Assembly: GCF_020297485.1 (NCBI RefSeq)
Contig: NZ_JAIWZC010000001.1
Coordinates: 1,488,001 to 1,552,000 of the forward strand
From: Enterocloster clostridioformis
Lineage (GTDB): Bacteria > Bacillota > Clostridia > Lachnospirales > Lachnospiraceae
Length of the DNA: 64,000 bases
Direction: 5' to 3'
Each line of letters starts with the position of its first letter. Positions within the stretch are counted from its first letter, which is position 1. The notes under the pieces are model-generated. The model ran no database searches and was not told where the DNA came from. It was given only the letters and a program-made list of their open reading frames with translations. A program made the translations under genes and the position numbers. This document shows positions 25,486 to 34,851 of the stretch, piece by piece.

Positions 25486-28400
25486 TTAATCAGGTCTCTG
25501 CGGTGCGATATGCCAGTCCGTCCACAAATTACCTTTGATTGTCAGATTATCTGTCAGGTTTAATGATAACATTCCTGCTGGCGTCCAGGCATCTATCAAC
25601 CATGTATAGGGTGTATATCTGCCATCTGGCATCCATATCGGAGTGAAATGTGTCCTCCGCTTAAATGTACTGTATTGATTCTTTTTAAACTCAAATTCTG
25701 AATGGAACCCGCCAGACATCCGTTCCAGTAAACGCCAATAATCTTTGTACTGAAACTCCGGAAAATACGTCACGGCATTTTGAGCGCCGGTCACGGCACT
25801 GGACTGGCTCGTGCTTACTGTGCTGTTCACATATTCGTTGAACCCATATCCGCTTTTTAGCGTTTTTCCACGGGCGGTAGGGGATTTATCATCTGGCTGG
25901 ATACGCATTGTCGCGTTCAAATTCGCATAATATCTATCAATATTGAACTTCCACCAGCCATGGTCACACCAATAGCCATCATCGTCGTCATCCCCGCTGT
26001 GCCATACCCAGTAAGAATACCAGTAAGGCCGCCATATACTCCAATCAGCGGACGTACTCTGTCTTTTTGATGGTACTGCCGGCCGCCTGTAACTATCGTT
26101 TCGGTCATCAGCTACCGGATTCGGCGGTGGGTTCTTATCTAAATCCACAACTTTCACCCGGATAGTTCCCCTGTCTGTATGCCCTCCTCCCCTTACTGTA
26201 ACTGGTATTTCCATTGTCTGTGCTGTTGATGGTGTTGTCCAACGTACCCAGGCAAGCTGACTGCCTCCTTCCGGATAGTACACATTATCCACCCGATAGC
26301 TTCTCCCTTTTATCTTGAATGTCACAGATACCGGATGATCCGGATCGCTTTGCCCGCCGTCCACACGGATACTGGTAATAACTTCTGTATTGGTACGGTA
26401 TTCATAATCAAACGTTTCTACCTCTGGGGCCGGTTTCGGCAGTTCCCCGTTAAACCGGACAATACCAAGTCCAAGTGAGGTCTTGATTTCCTGATGTGAG
26501 CGGATTCCGGAAGTTGGACCGCCCCATGCGGGATAGCCAAGGTCAGGTGTTTCCAGGAACATGGCAAGTGGCAGGTTCTGAAATGCGACCGTAGGCATCC
26601 AGGAACGCACCACTCCGCCTGCTACTTCATCATACAACACCGCTTCTGTTGCTGTCATGGCAACCCTGACACCCTGTAGCGTCACATAAGCAATAGGTTC
26701 AATCATAATCCGATACTCGCCGCTGATCAAAACATCAAAGTCCAGGCCCGCATAACCTGCGATTCCCCTGACTACCTGTTCATCCGTAAAATATCTCTTT
26801 ATTTCTTCTATGCTGGCCGGTCCCAGACTTTGCGAACTGATAATTTTAGGTAATCTCTGCGCCGGTCGGATACATTGGTAGGTGGAACCGGAAATTCCAA
26901 TACCAGTGCCCGATGTGTAAGACATTTTACTGACTTTTCCAAAATGGAGCCTTATATCAGATGGGCGTTTATTTGTCAAGTCAACGGGTGTTCCCACTAC
27001 TTTGTTGTCACTCGTGCTGATTACAGACACTCTCACCCCCTCGTCCCCAGGGGACCAGAAATTGGTTGAAGAACCTTGCCCCATGCCCCCACACAGGGTA
27101 AGCGCCCAACGCCTTGCCATATTGCTATGGTAGGTTTTCAGACACTCCCCTCCGAACCGTACGGACATCTCTCGATGTATACGGCTCTCCGTTTATCTAT
27201 CAGTTTTAGTCTAATTTACCTGCGTGCAATTTTTGATGGCAGTCCAAGCAGAGTACCATCGTTTTTCTTTTCATAGCAATCATGTGACGCTCCCAATTTT
27301 TCTTGCCTTTGAGGTTTTTCAGCTTTTTGACATGATGAATTTCCATGGGTACATTTGTTGCCCCACAGTATTCACACATATTCGCTTTTAATCTTGCAAT
27401 TAACCCCGAACGTCCATATCTTCTACTAATTGACGGAACATTGTCAACACTGGCACTGGTTATCACCTTAATATTTTGCTTGGTGAACCCCTCGTTGTAC
27501 AAAAACATTTTTTGTTTTCCCTGTTTCGTTTCGTACTCTATGCCAAATTTCTTATCATACCCAAACTGCTTTCTGATTTGACCTATGCGCTTTTGATACT
27601 TTCTGCCATAGGTCTTAAACAGGCTAAACTTCATCACATAAAAGAAATTGTTCAGCACGCTCACATTGTCCGCAATCCGATAATAATTGTAGAATCCACG
27701 GATTTCAGAATTATACTGCATGAGTATTTCAAGGTCATCATTGTTGACTAAATAGTTTCTGTGAACAGGTTTGTAGATTTCTTGGTTATTGTTATTCTTG
27801 TCATATTTGATTTGCAAAGCACCGTAGTCCAACAGTTTACCCAACCACTTTTCTTTTGGAACGTAAAGCTGTATTCTGCCCATGCGTGTACGTCTGGTCT
27901 GACCGTTTTTGTGACGCTTAATGCTTTCGTCTTTGGTGGTGTAGATTTCATATCCCAAAAACTTAGCTTTGCTGTCACTACTATGCGTAATGAGCGTTTT
28001 TTCTTCGGATAACTCCAATTTCAGCGTTTCAGCCAGATACTTTTTAATATCCGCCTTGATATTTTCCGCATCTTCTTTGCTTCCGATTACTCCGCACAAC
28101 CAATCATCTGCATAGCGTACATACACAAGTCGCTTGTAGCCCTCGTCCATTGGATTTGAGTAGGGCAGGGAGTGCATTTGTTTCTTTAGACTTTTTGCAT
28201 ATTTGATAACAGGTTTCTTTTCTTCGGCGGTCATACATTCCCATTTGGCTTTGGGATATTTCTTGTGACGAATGTATTTTAGTTTGTATTCCCATTGCCT
28301 GTATTCCGGGTTGTTTTCCTTACCGTTACCTTGGTCAAAGCCATTTTTGTAGTTTTCCATGTACTTATCAAACTCATCTAAATAGATGTTTGACAGTATC

Positions 28401-29831
28401 GGACTAATGATAGAGCCTTGCGGGGTGCCAGAATACGTTTTGTGATATACCCAGTCCTCAAGATACCCTGCTTTTAGGAATTTCCACACCAATGCCAAAA
28501 AATATTCGTCCTGTATTCTCTTACGCAGTAATGCCACCATGATTTGATGGTCAATGTTGTCAAAGAAACCTTTAATATCCCCCTCAATGAACCATTTCAC
28601 CGCTGTAAATTCACACTTGATTTGCTTTAGGGCTGTGTGACAGCTGCGATTTGGCCTAAAACCGTGGGAGCGTTCACTAAAACTGTCATCATAAATACTT
28701 TCCAAAATCATTCTGACGATTTCCTGTACCAGCTTGTCATCAACTGACGGTATGCCCAATGGGCGCAATTTACCGTTTTTCTTTTTGATGTAGGTTCTGC
28801 GTGCTGGTTTTGGCTGATAGCTGTGGTTTTTCATCTGCGCTATCAAGCCGTTAATCCTGTTCATTCCCATTCCGTCAATGGTTTTGCCGTCTGCTCCTTC
28901 TGTCATATTCCCCTCGTTGGCGTAGATATTTTGGTATGCCAACAGGTAAAAGTCAGGGTTGTACAGATTGCGGTACAGCCGTTCAAATTTGTAGTTTTCA
29001 TTGCAGGATTTTGACTTCAAACTGTTTAATACATCAATCGGATTTCTCAATGCCTCACGCACCTTTCTTCAATTTGTATTAAAAGATAAACTGTCCCCCT
29101 TCGCCGCGAGGAATTTCACCTCATGTAATTGGCATTACCCAATCGCAGACTACTATGGGGACTCTGTTACCATGTCGGATATTCAGTGTCATCTTCCTTG
29201 ACTTTTTACATCTTGGAATTTATCCCCTTTCGGCATTACACATAGCTATTTACATAGCGTTCCGATTTAGGCAATCTCCGCTTAGACCATTAAGAACACA
29301 GCTTGTTAGATTGTCGGATATGACGTTCGCCTTTTCCCATTTACAATGGGTGGTTGATGCTAGTATCACGAACTCTTGCACGCGGGCGGGTATGCAACTT
29401 CAACATCACTCTGACTTTTCAACTATCCTTACATCAGCGGCTCGACTATGCCACCTCAGACTGTCATTCAAGTAATAAAACTTTTATCCTCATATCTAAC
29501 CTTTTACCTTGCCATTACATCTAAGCCATGATAGTTAGGCTCATTTACGGCGTTACAGACATGCTACACTCCCTGCGTTGTTTCCATTGCAGATAAGTCT
29601 GTTGGTAATCGTGCGGTTAATTTAATAACCTTTGATACTTTTACACGACTGTCTTGCCAAAGACAGATTTCTTAATAGTCCACATGCATAGTATTTCTAC
29701 GCACTTACGGACGCAGCACCGCCATCCAGATTTCCATCTCCCACAGCATAGGCAGGAATGCTCTGGAACAGGAACAGGCTCAGAAGCAAAACAAACATAC
29801 ACAACTGTCTGACTCTCTTTCTGATTTTCAT
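25486..29831 (-). CDS. Large secreted protein of the Tad locus, interrupted by group II intron 1
   Basis: Exon 1 (29831-29720) begins at ATG 29831 behind GGAGGAATGA. It encodes a signal peptide (KIRKRVRQL, hydrophobic core, cleavage after SIPAYA) and the start of the mature chain, GDGNLDG. Exon 2 (27092-25486) continues GGGMGQGSSTNFWSPGDEGVRV. The two exons total 1,719 nt, exactly 573 codons, so the frame is restored when the intron is spliced. The mature protein (about 545 residues) is extracellular. A Pro/Arg linker leads to an unusual aromatic stretch, WRPYWYSYWVWHSG, then DDDDD and WWKFNIDRYY. No C-terminal anchor is visible. Related large proteins occur with Tad clusters of clostridial elements; the exact role is unknown. 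Confidence 0.75.
27093..29719 (-). mobile_element. Group II intron 1 (about 2.63 kb), in the secreted-protein gene
   Basis: The minus-strand 5' end is GTGCTGCGTCCGTAAGTG; the second intron here starts GTGCGTCCGTAAGTG. Near the 3' end, the domain V hairpin GAGCCGTATAC...GTACGGTTC lies at about 27140-27175, followed by a domain VI-like stem. The 3' boundary was set by aligning both introns and requiring an open spliced frame, so it is good to a few bases. 29063-29719 is the 5' ribozyme portion (domains I-III) and holds no other gene. Confidence 0.85.
27206..29062 (-). CDS. ltrA: Group II intron reverse transcriptase/maturase with HNH domain
   Basis: 618 residues from GTG 29062. The reverse transcriptase is complete: RPLGIPSVDDK near 98, SHGFRPNRSCHTAL near 132, GDIKGFFDNIDH near 160, GTPQGSIISPILSNIYL near 212 and the catalytic YADD near 320. 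The maturase X domain follows (RGFYNYYRIADN near 455). The C-terminus carries an HNH endonuclease: CEYCG, HHVKKLKNLKG and LCLDCHQKLH. All key residues for splicing, reverse transcription and target-primed mobility are present, so this intron could be mobile and could also supply maturase in trans to intron 2. Confidence 0.92.
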   Translation of the reverse strand: MREALRNPIDVLNSLKSKSCNENYKFERLYRNLYNPDFYLLAYQNIYANEGNMTEGADGKTIDGMGMNRINGLIAQMKNHSYQPKPARRTYIKKKNGKLRPLGIPSVDDKLVQEIVRMILESIYDDSFSERSHGFRPNRSCHTALKQIKCEFTAVKWFIEGDIKGFFDNIDHQIMVALLRKRIQDEYFLALVWKFLKAGYLEDWVYHKTYSGTPQGSIISPILSNIYLDEFDKYMENYKNGFDQGNGKENNPEYRQWEYKLKYIRHKKYPKAKWECMTAEEKKPVIKYAKSLKKQMHSLPYSNPMDEGYKRLVYVRYADDWLCGVIGSKEDAENIKADIKKYLAETLKLELSEEKTLITHSSDSKAKFLGYEIYTTKDESIKRHKNGQTRRTRMGRIQLYVPKEKWLGKLLDYGALQIKYDKNNNNQEIYKPVHRNYLVNNDDLEILMQYNSEIRGFYNYYRIADNVSVLNNFFYVMKFSLFKTYGRKYQKRIGQIRKQFGYDKKFGIEYETKQGKQKMFLYNEGFTKQNIKVITSASVDNVPSISRRYGRSGLIARLKANMCEYCGATNVPMEIHHVKKLKNLKGKKNWERHMIAMKRKTMVLCLDCHQKLHAGKLD

Positions 29832-29844
29832 TCATTCCTCCAAA

Positions 29845-29873
29845 CAAAAAGCACCGCCTGACTCTGCGATGCT
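29845..29873 (-). terminator. Rho-independent terminator between the DUF6550-like and secreted-protein genes
   Basis: Minus strand: AGCATCGC-agagtcag-GCGGTGCT followed by TTTTTG. It lies 14 nt upstream of the ATG at 29831, so it could act as an attenuator setting the level of the secreted protein. Confidence 0.7.
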
Positions 29874-29901
29874 TTCTGACTTTCTTTCCTTATTTCATGT
29901 T

Positions 29902-30498
29902 TCAGTCCATGCTTCCGATCTTGTTACCATTTTCATAGATATCACTATCTTCTATTACCTGTCCTTCTCCAATATCATCAATCCAACCAAAACCCGGCGC
30001 ATAGATTTTACCTTCCTGTGATTCTCCTTCCGGTGCGGCTCCTGGAACGGCATCTGTTTCTGGCTGCTGTACTTCGTCATGTTTTTCCGGAACAGGCGCA
30101 CCTGTAACAGTTTCTCCATCTGGTTTCTGTGCCGGATTTTCAAGGACCTCCTTTACAGGTGTCTCCGGTTTCGTTACCCTGGGCTGTATATTCTGGGCCT
30201 GCTGTCCTGCATCCTGGACGGCCTCTGTTGAAGATTCCGAACTGGGTTCTGTCTCTTCCTCTGTACCCGGCGCAGCCTTTTCCGTTTCCTCTTTCTTACT
30301 CTCTGTCTCTTTTGGTTGATCCAATTCTTTTTTATCAATTTCCGGCTTTACAATCCCTTTTTCTGTAGACTGGCTCTCTGCCAGCTTATCTTTTGCTTTC
30401 GGGGGCTGTTTGAAATTCCCTGCAATCATAACCGCAAGTACAATACCGACTACCACACAGACCGTAACAATCATACCTTTTTTCACTTTATCACTCAT
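29902..30498 (-). CDS. Tad-locus single-pass protein with low-complexity stalk (DUF6550-like)
   Basis: 198 residues. One N-terminal membrane segment (MIVTVCVVVGIVLAVMIAG, residues 9-27) is followed by about 130 residues of Lys/Glu/Pro/Thr-rich low complexity and a conserved-looking end, PGFGWIDDIGEGQVIEDSDIYENGNKIG. The layout matches DUF6550 as I recall it from clostridial Tad clusters. It is probably membrane-anchored with the C-terminal module outside or at the wall. Confidence 0.65.
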   Translation of the reverse strand: MSDKVKKGMIVTVCVVVGIVLAVMIAGNFKQPPKAKDKLAESQSTEKGIVKPEIDKKELDQPKETESKKEETEKAAPGTEEETEPSSESSTEAVQDAGQQAQNIQPRVTKPETPVKEVLENPAQKPDGETVTGAPVPEKHDEVQQPETDAVPGAAPEGESQEGKIYAPGFGWIDDIGEGQVIEDSDIYENGNKIGSMD

Positions 30499-30572
30499 AT
30501 GGTTCTCCTTCCTGTCTCAATCATTTTGTCGCATCAAACATACTATATTTTTCCAATTCTGTCTACCAGTTT

Positions 30573-31118
30573 TTAAAATACTTCGATATAGCCGGCCTGC
30601 ACCTTTAATTTAATCTTCATTTCTGGCAGACGTTTTCCCGCAAACTGAACCGGTACTCTTAATGTGACGACTGCATCAATCTCAAATCTCTGTTCACCTT
30701 CCGGGTTCCCCGGTGCAAGCGGCGCATTACGAGCAGTCACACTTAAATCCGTCACGCTGTATTCCAGCACCCCTCCCGTATATTTTATATGTTTTCCTGA
30801 TTCCACCCTTGTACCAAGGATTTTATCCATTTCAGCCAAAACCTCCCCTTCCTCTATGCTATCCCGGAAACTCCCATGATCCGGCTGATACCCTCCGCTG
30901 TAGCCTTCCCGAACACCGTGATACACATTGGCATAATTATCATTTACGGTTATCATGACCGCCTCCTGGGCGGCGTCCCTTACCCCATTTGCAATAATCT
31001 TTAGCCGGTAAAATTCCAGGAACCCACACATGATTAGGAGCAGCACCAAAGTGACCGCAACCACAAATGGAAACGAAGACCCCTGCCTATCCTTTACACA
31101 CTGAATCAAACGTTTCAT
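30573..31118 (-). CDS. TadE/TadG-like minor pilin protein
   Basis: 181 residues. A short basic N-terminus (KRLIQCVKDRQGSSFP) is followed by one hydrophobic helix, VVAVTLVLLLIMCGFLEFYRL (about residues 19-39), with the Glu/Tyr pattern of TadE-like pseudopilins. The exterior domain has little low complexity and ends in KIKLKVQAGYIEVF. It overlaps the preceding gene by 4 nt (ATGA-type), so the two are translationally coupled. It probably belongs to the pilus base or minor pilins. Confidence 0.7.
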   Translation of the reverse strand: MKRLIQCVKDRQGSSFPFVVAVTLVLLLIMCGFLEFYRLKIIANGVRDAAQEAVMITVNDNYANVYHGVREGYSGGYQPDHGSFRDSIEEGEVLAEMDKILGTRVESGKHIKYTGGVLEYSVTDLSVTARNAPLAPGNPEGEQRFEIDAVVTLRVPVQFAGKRLPEMKIKLKVQAGYIEVF

Positions 31119-31528
31119 TTATGATATACCTCGCTCTTCCCAGTGGCGCTTGCCCTCAAAGTAATTGGAAAAGAACCAAAATTTCCAAACAGTCCAAGAT
31201 TCCGCGACAACGTTAATTCTACCGTGATTTCATGGTTTAACTGGATATCACCCGTTTCTGACCATTCAACCTCCGGCTCCAATCCGGTACGTTCACGCAG
31301 CACCTGTTCTCTCCTGGCTGTTTCGGTCCCTACCCTCCCACTGATTTCAGCTTCCCGGCATAATTCTTCTGCAAATGTATCTAACTGATTTTTAGCAAGG
31401 AATACCGGAAACACGCTGACAGCCAGCGCAATCACCAACATGGCGCATAATACCAGCACACAGATGTCAATATATCCCTCCCCACGGTTTGTCCTTAATA
31501 TCCCTTTCGTAACCGGAATTTTTTTCAT
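31115..31528 (-). CDS. DUF4320 family protein (TadE-like)
   Basis: 137 residues from ATG 31528 behind AAGGAGGTAAGGAAC. GEGYIDICVLVLCAMLVIALAV near 16-38 is the membrane helix. LDTFAEELCREAEISGRVG and a beta-rich end (LGLFGNFGSFPITLRASATGKSEV) match DUF4320 as I recall it, a family tied to Tad clusters on Firmicutes elements. It probably acts as a pseudopilin. Confidence 0.8.
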   Translation of the reverse strand: MKKIPVTKGILRTNRGEGYIDICVLVLCAMLVIALAVSVFPVFLAKNQLDTFAEELCREAEISGRVGTETARREQVLRERTGLEPEVEWSETGDIQLNHEITVELTLSRNLGLFGNFGSFPITLRASATGKSEVYHK

Positions 31529-31551
31529 GTTCCTTACCTCCTTCATGCTGT

Positions 31552-32427
31552 CTAAAACATCCCTCCCAGCGACTTGATGATTTCAAATACAATGATGGCA
31601 AGATAGGTGAGCAGGAAACACATCAACATAAGAAAAGAAAACACTCTGATTTTCGGCGGTATCTTCTGTGCCTCGCTCTTTAATTTTTGAAGTTCCAACT
31701 GTTTAAAGTCATGGGCAAGCATTTGGAAATATACCACACTGTTATCTCCCCGCAGAACCCCAATCAGCCCCCGTACCACATCAGACAGCATGGGAGAGTT
31801 CAGACGCGCCTCGAACCGAGTGAGCGCGGCTTCATAACTGGACGATCTCATGTCCGCTGCTAGTACCCCCAGTTCTTCCCCAAACTCCATTCCAGCATTT
31901 TTCCGAAAATTCTCTATCATGGACAGAACATCTCGGTTATTCTGCAGTTCCTGTTCCAGATTGGCAACAAATCTTGGCAGTTCGTCCTCGATTGACTTTC
32001 TTTTTGATTTAAGTTTCTCGTCCGCGCGCTGGATCTCTTTGAAATAGACCATGACTGCCAAAAATACAAGGATAGGCATCAGTAATGGAAACAACAGCAG
32101 GCATGGAATAATTCCGGTCATCAGTAATCCGGCTTTTGTCAGTGCATAAGCTTGGTATACTTCCGGTGTCATTTTAATCCCGGTTGCTTTCAGCACATTC
32201 GTCATCCTGCTCTTCCTGTACTCGTCTATATGGATTACATGAGCCAGCCGCATAGCCCCCTGCAGCACAAAAGCATCTACCGCCGCTGAACCCTTTTTAT
32301 TGTTCCTTCCCGTGTCCATTAGTGCCTTTTCTGTTTTCATATATGGCATTTTTAACAGGTCTGCCGCCAGAAAGAACGTCCCCGCAAACAGGAACCCTCC
32401 GAATAATATCAGTAAAAATAAAGACAT
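31552..32427 (-). CDS. tadC: Tad secretion inner-membrane protein TadC-like
   Basis: 291 residues with membrane helices at the N-terminus (FLLILFGGFLFAGTFFLAA), in the middle (about 115-150) and at the C-terminus (FLMLMCFLLTYLAIIVFEI). The central cytoplasmic T2SS-F-type domain has ELPRFVANLEQELQNNRDVLSMIENF. It forms the pilus platform with the neighbouring TadB. Its start lies 4 nt after the TadB stop. Confidence 0.8.
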   Translation of the reverse strand: MSLFLLILFGGFLFAGTFFLAADLLKMPYMKTEKALMDTGRNNKKGSAAVDAFVLQGAMRLAHVIHIDEYRKSRMTNVLKATGIKMTPEVYQAYALTKAGLLMTGIIPCLLLFPLLMPILVFLAVMVYFKEIQRADEKLKSKRKSIEDELPRFVANLEQELQNNRDVLSMIENFRKNAGMEFGEELGVLAADMRSSSYEAALTRFEARLNSPMLSDVVRGLIGVLRGDNSVVYFQMLAHDFKQLELQKLKSEAQKIPPKIRVFSFLMLMCFLLTYLAIIVFEIIKSLGGMF

Positions 32428-32431
32428 TTCT

Positions 32432-33361
32432 CTACCTCCTGTATTCTATCGGTTTCGTCAGCCTGACCACTACCGCTGTGGAAACAAAGATGATTGCCGC
32501 AGTGACCGCAAGAATTATCTGCCCCATCGGGGTATGCATCAAAGTATCATACCAGCTTTTATTAAGGAAGTAGAGCAGGGGAATATTGCCGATCACAAAT
32601 ATCGCCATTGTGATAAATTCTTTTCTCGGTTCCACAATCAGGTATTCCAATTCCGCGTTGACTATCCTGATATCGCTCAATTTGGATACAATCGGTGTCA
32701 GAGTAGTCTTTAAGCTCCTGTCATACTGGCAGTCACATAAGGCGTCGCACCATTCCTGGAATACATCGTTGTCGATTTTTTCCTTCAGTTCTTTCAATGC
32801 CTCATGGACATCCGGATTTACAAGGTTTATGCGCACAATGAAGTCCTGAAATACACGCTGGACCGGAGGGTTCAAATATTGAATGTTCTCCTCGATTGCG
32901 GTCAGAATGTCTTCCGTCCGAAGATAACCCGTTGTGATAACGCTCAAGGCTGTCTCCAATTCCGCAGCAACATTCTTCTTATAACTGCTGGCAGACAGGA
33001 TTACATACCAGAAGGGAAAAAACATAAAGCCAACGGCCATCACCGGCGCTAAAAAAAAATTTCCAATCATGATAGCGATGGAAGCGCCGATTGTAAACAG
33101 CACCAGGGCCGCCGCACAGATAAGGGAAAAATGCTTTTCCCTCCCTGTCATTTTCAGTACCTGCTGGGCCTCCATGATTGCCTTTTTCAAAAACTTCACT
33201 TTTTTCCTCTTTGTCGCGGTATGGATTTCATTACGGATATTAGATGGCTCCTTTGCCAGAAAACCAAATAGTCCGTCTGTAAATTCCATTGGCCGGATTC
33301 CGAATAGCAAAAAACCACCTACAATCAGCCCCAGGCAGGCAAAAAGCTGTATACTTGTCAA
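32432..33361 (-). CDS. tadB: Tad secretion inner-membrane protein TadB-like
   Basis: 309 residues. It has N-terminal helices (LFACLGLIVGGFLLFG; FSLICAAALVLFTIGASIAIMIG; VMAVGFMFFPFWYVIL), a T2SS-F-like domain with ELETALSVITTGYLRTEDILTAIEENI near 155-180, and a C-terminal helix, MGQIILAVTAAIIFVSTAVVV. It overlaps the end of tadA by 4 nt. It couples the TadA motor to pilus assembly. Confidence 0.82.
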   Translation of the reverse strand: MTSIQLFACLGLIVGGFLLFGIRPMEFTDGLFGFLAKEPSNIRNEIHTATKRKKVKFLKKAIMEAQQVLKMTGREKHFSLICAAALVLFTIGASIAIMIGNFFLAPVMAVGFMFFPFWYVILSASSYKKNVAAELETALSVITTGYLRTEDILTAIEENIQYLNPPVQRVFQDFIVRINLVNPDVHEALKELKEKIDNDVFQEWCDALCDCQYDRSLKTTLTPIVSKLSDIRIVNAELEYLIVEPRKEFITMAIFVIGNIPLLYFLNKSWYDTLMHTPMGQIILAVTAAIIFVSTAVVVRLTKPIEYRR

Positions 33362-34851
33362 GATTCCTCCCCTCCCTCACCCTTTGCGTGGAATCGGTTA
33401 AGGGTTTCCATCGGCATCCCGTTTTCCAGCAGACGCTTATATAGCCCGTCTGAAATACTGTTCATTACCCTGTGCTTTCCGTTCACTACAAAATAGTCTC
33501 CTTCCATCTGGTTTTCCAAAATCTCATACTGATACAGGGGGCGGTATTTCCGCGTCCCGTCCGGCTTGATCTCACACTCCATGATTTCCATGATTACCCT
33601 TTGGCGGTTTTCCAACTGCTTGCAGAAAACGATGATTGGATATGCTTCTGTCACATATCCCATCAATGTTTCATCTGACATATCCACGGCACGCTTACAA
33701 AGGGACACCATACGGCGGTAGGTAGCCTCACAGGAATTGGAATGGATTGTTGTGACAACTGCCACGCCGGTCCTGGCGGCTTCCTGTGCTGCATTGGCCT
33801 CCGCCCCCCGCATTTCACCAACCACCAGGATATCAGGATTAAAGCGCAGGGCGACATCCAGAAGGGCAATCTGGTCAATCCTCTGGCGGTCATTCTCGCT
33901 GTCACGCGTAAGTGTATGTACCACAGAATTTACTACCCTTCCATCATCCTCCCTCACCAGGTCTAACTCACGGCTGCCGTTTTCAATCGTGAAAATCCTT
34001 TTCCGGTCCGGGATTGTGGTAAGCAGCCAGCCGGCCACCGTTGTTTTCCCGGAACTTGTGGCGCCGGCAACACACACGGAAATTCCATACCGGATACATT
34101 CGCTTAAAAAGTCCAGCATCTCCCCTGTGGCAGTCCCGCCAGAAATGAAATCCTCTTTCCGCATGCTCTGCGGGTTTACAATTCTGATGGAAGCAGCAAG
34201 CCCCACCTCTTCGTCCACAACCGGGGTTTTTAATACAGCGATACGGATATTTTTTGCCAGGGTTCCAGTAACAACAGGGCTTGCGTCATCAAGGATTGTC
34301 CCGGACACATGGAGCATCCTGCGGATCACATTGATCGCATGTGCCGGGCTATCAAAGTGCTCCTCCAGCTTCTCTGTCCCGCCGCCGCTGTACTGGACCT
34401 CAATATCCTTCCAGCTATTGATGTCTATCTCTTCAATCCCTTCTCCAAAGATGTATTTTGTCAGGAATGAAAACTCTGCCATTTCCGTATACAGGTTATC
34501 AACAAGTTCTTGGTTTGACATGCCCTGGACGGCGACCCGGTTTTCCTGGACATATTTTGTAATATAGCGCTTCATCTGCCGTTTCACATCCTCGCTGTTC
34601 CCATCGGTCAAAAGGGAGCTGTAACGGCTGGCAATATGCTCCTGGACTTCCTGCAGCACCGTAGCGAAGTCCTTCCCCTCTACGGCCGCAAAGAATAGAT
34701 CATCAGCACCCTTATTCCCTGCATCTGTCGGTTCTATCATGGCGGGTTCCACCGGAGCTGCCTGTACCGGCATCAGTTCCTGCATCCTTGCGCCCCATTC
34801 AGAATTTTTCCCCTCGTTAAATACTCCTCGTGTCTTCCTTTCCCCTAACAT
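33358..34851 (-). CDS. tadA: Tad pilus assembly ATPase TadA/CpaF
   Basis: 497 residues. The N-terminal domain includes FGEGIEEIDINSWKDIEVQ near 150. The ATPase core has Walker A AGATSSGKTTVAGW near 275, the Asp box near 300, Walker B-like ILVVGEMRGAEANAAQEAARTG near 365 and the His box TTIHSNSCEATYRR near 390. It powers Flp pilus extension from the cytoplasmic face. The ATG overlaps the stop of the cpaE-like gene by 7 nt, so the two are tightly coupled. Confidence 0.9.
   Translation of the reverse strand: MLGERKTRGVFNEGKNSEWGARMQELMPVQAAPVEPAMIEPTDAGNKGADDLFFAAVEGKDFATVLQEVQEHIASRYSSLLTDGNSEDVKRQMKRYITKYVQENRVAVQGMSNQELVDNLYTEMAEFSFLTKYIFGEGIEEIDINSWKDIEVQYSGGGTEKLEEHFDSPAHAINVIRRMLHVSGTILDDASPVVTGTLAKNIRIAVLKTPVVDEEVGLAASIRIVNPQSMRKEDFISGGTATGEMLDFLSECIRYGISVCVAGATSSGKTTVAGWLLTTIPDRKRIFTIENGSRELDLVREDDGRVVNSVVHTLTRDSENDRQRIDQIALLDVALRFNPDILVVGEMRGAEANAAQEAARTGVAVVTTIHSNSCEATYRRMVSLCKRAVDMSDETLMGYVTEAYPIIVFCKQLENRQRVIMEIMECEIKPDGTRKYRPLYQYEILENQMEGDYFVVNGKHRVMNSISDGLYKRLLENGMPMETLNRFHAKGEGGEES

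Noticed and set aside
29641..29847. 68-residue Cys-rich ORF at the head of the secreted-protein gene
   Set aside because: It is an alternative frame of exon 1; the frame from ATG 29831 gives a clear signal peptide and splices in frame to exon 2.
33737..34567. Long open frame antisense to tadA
   Set aside because: Low-complexity Ser/Thr/Pro-rich shadow of the tadA codons.
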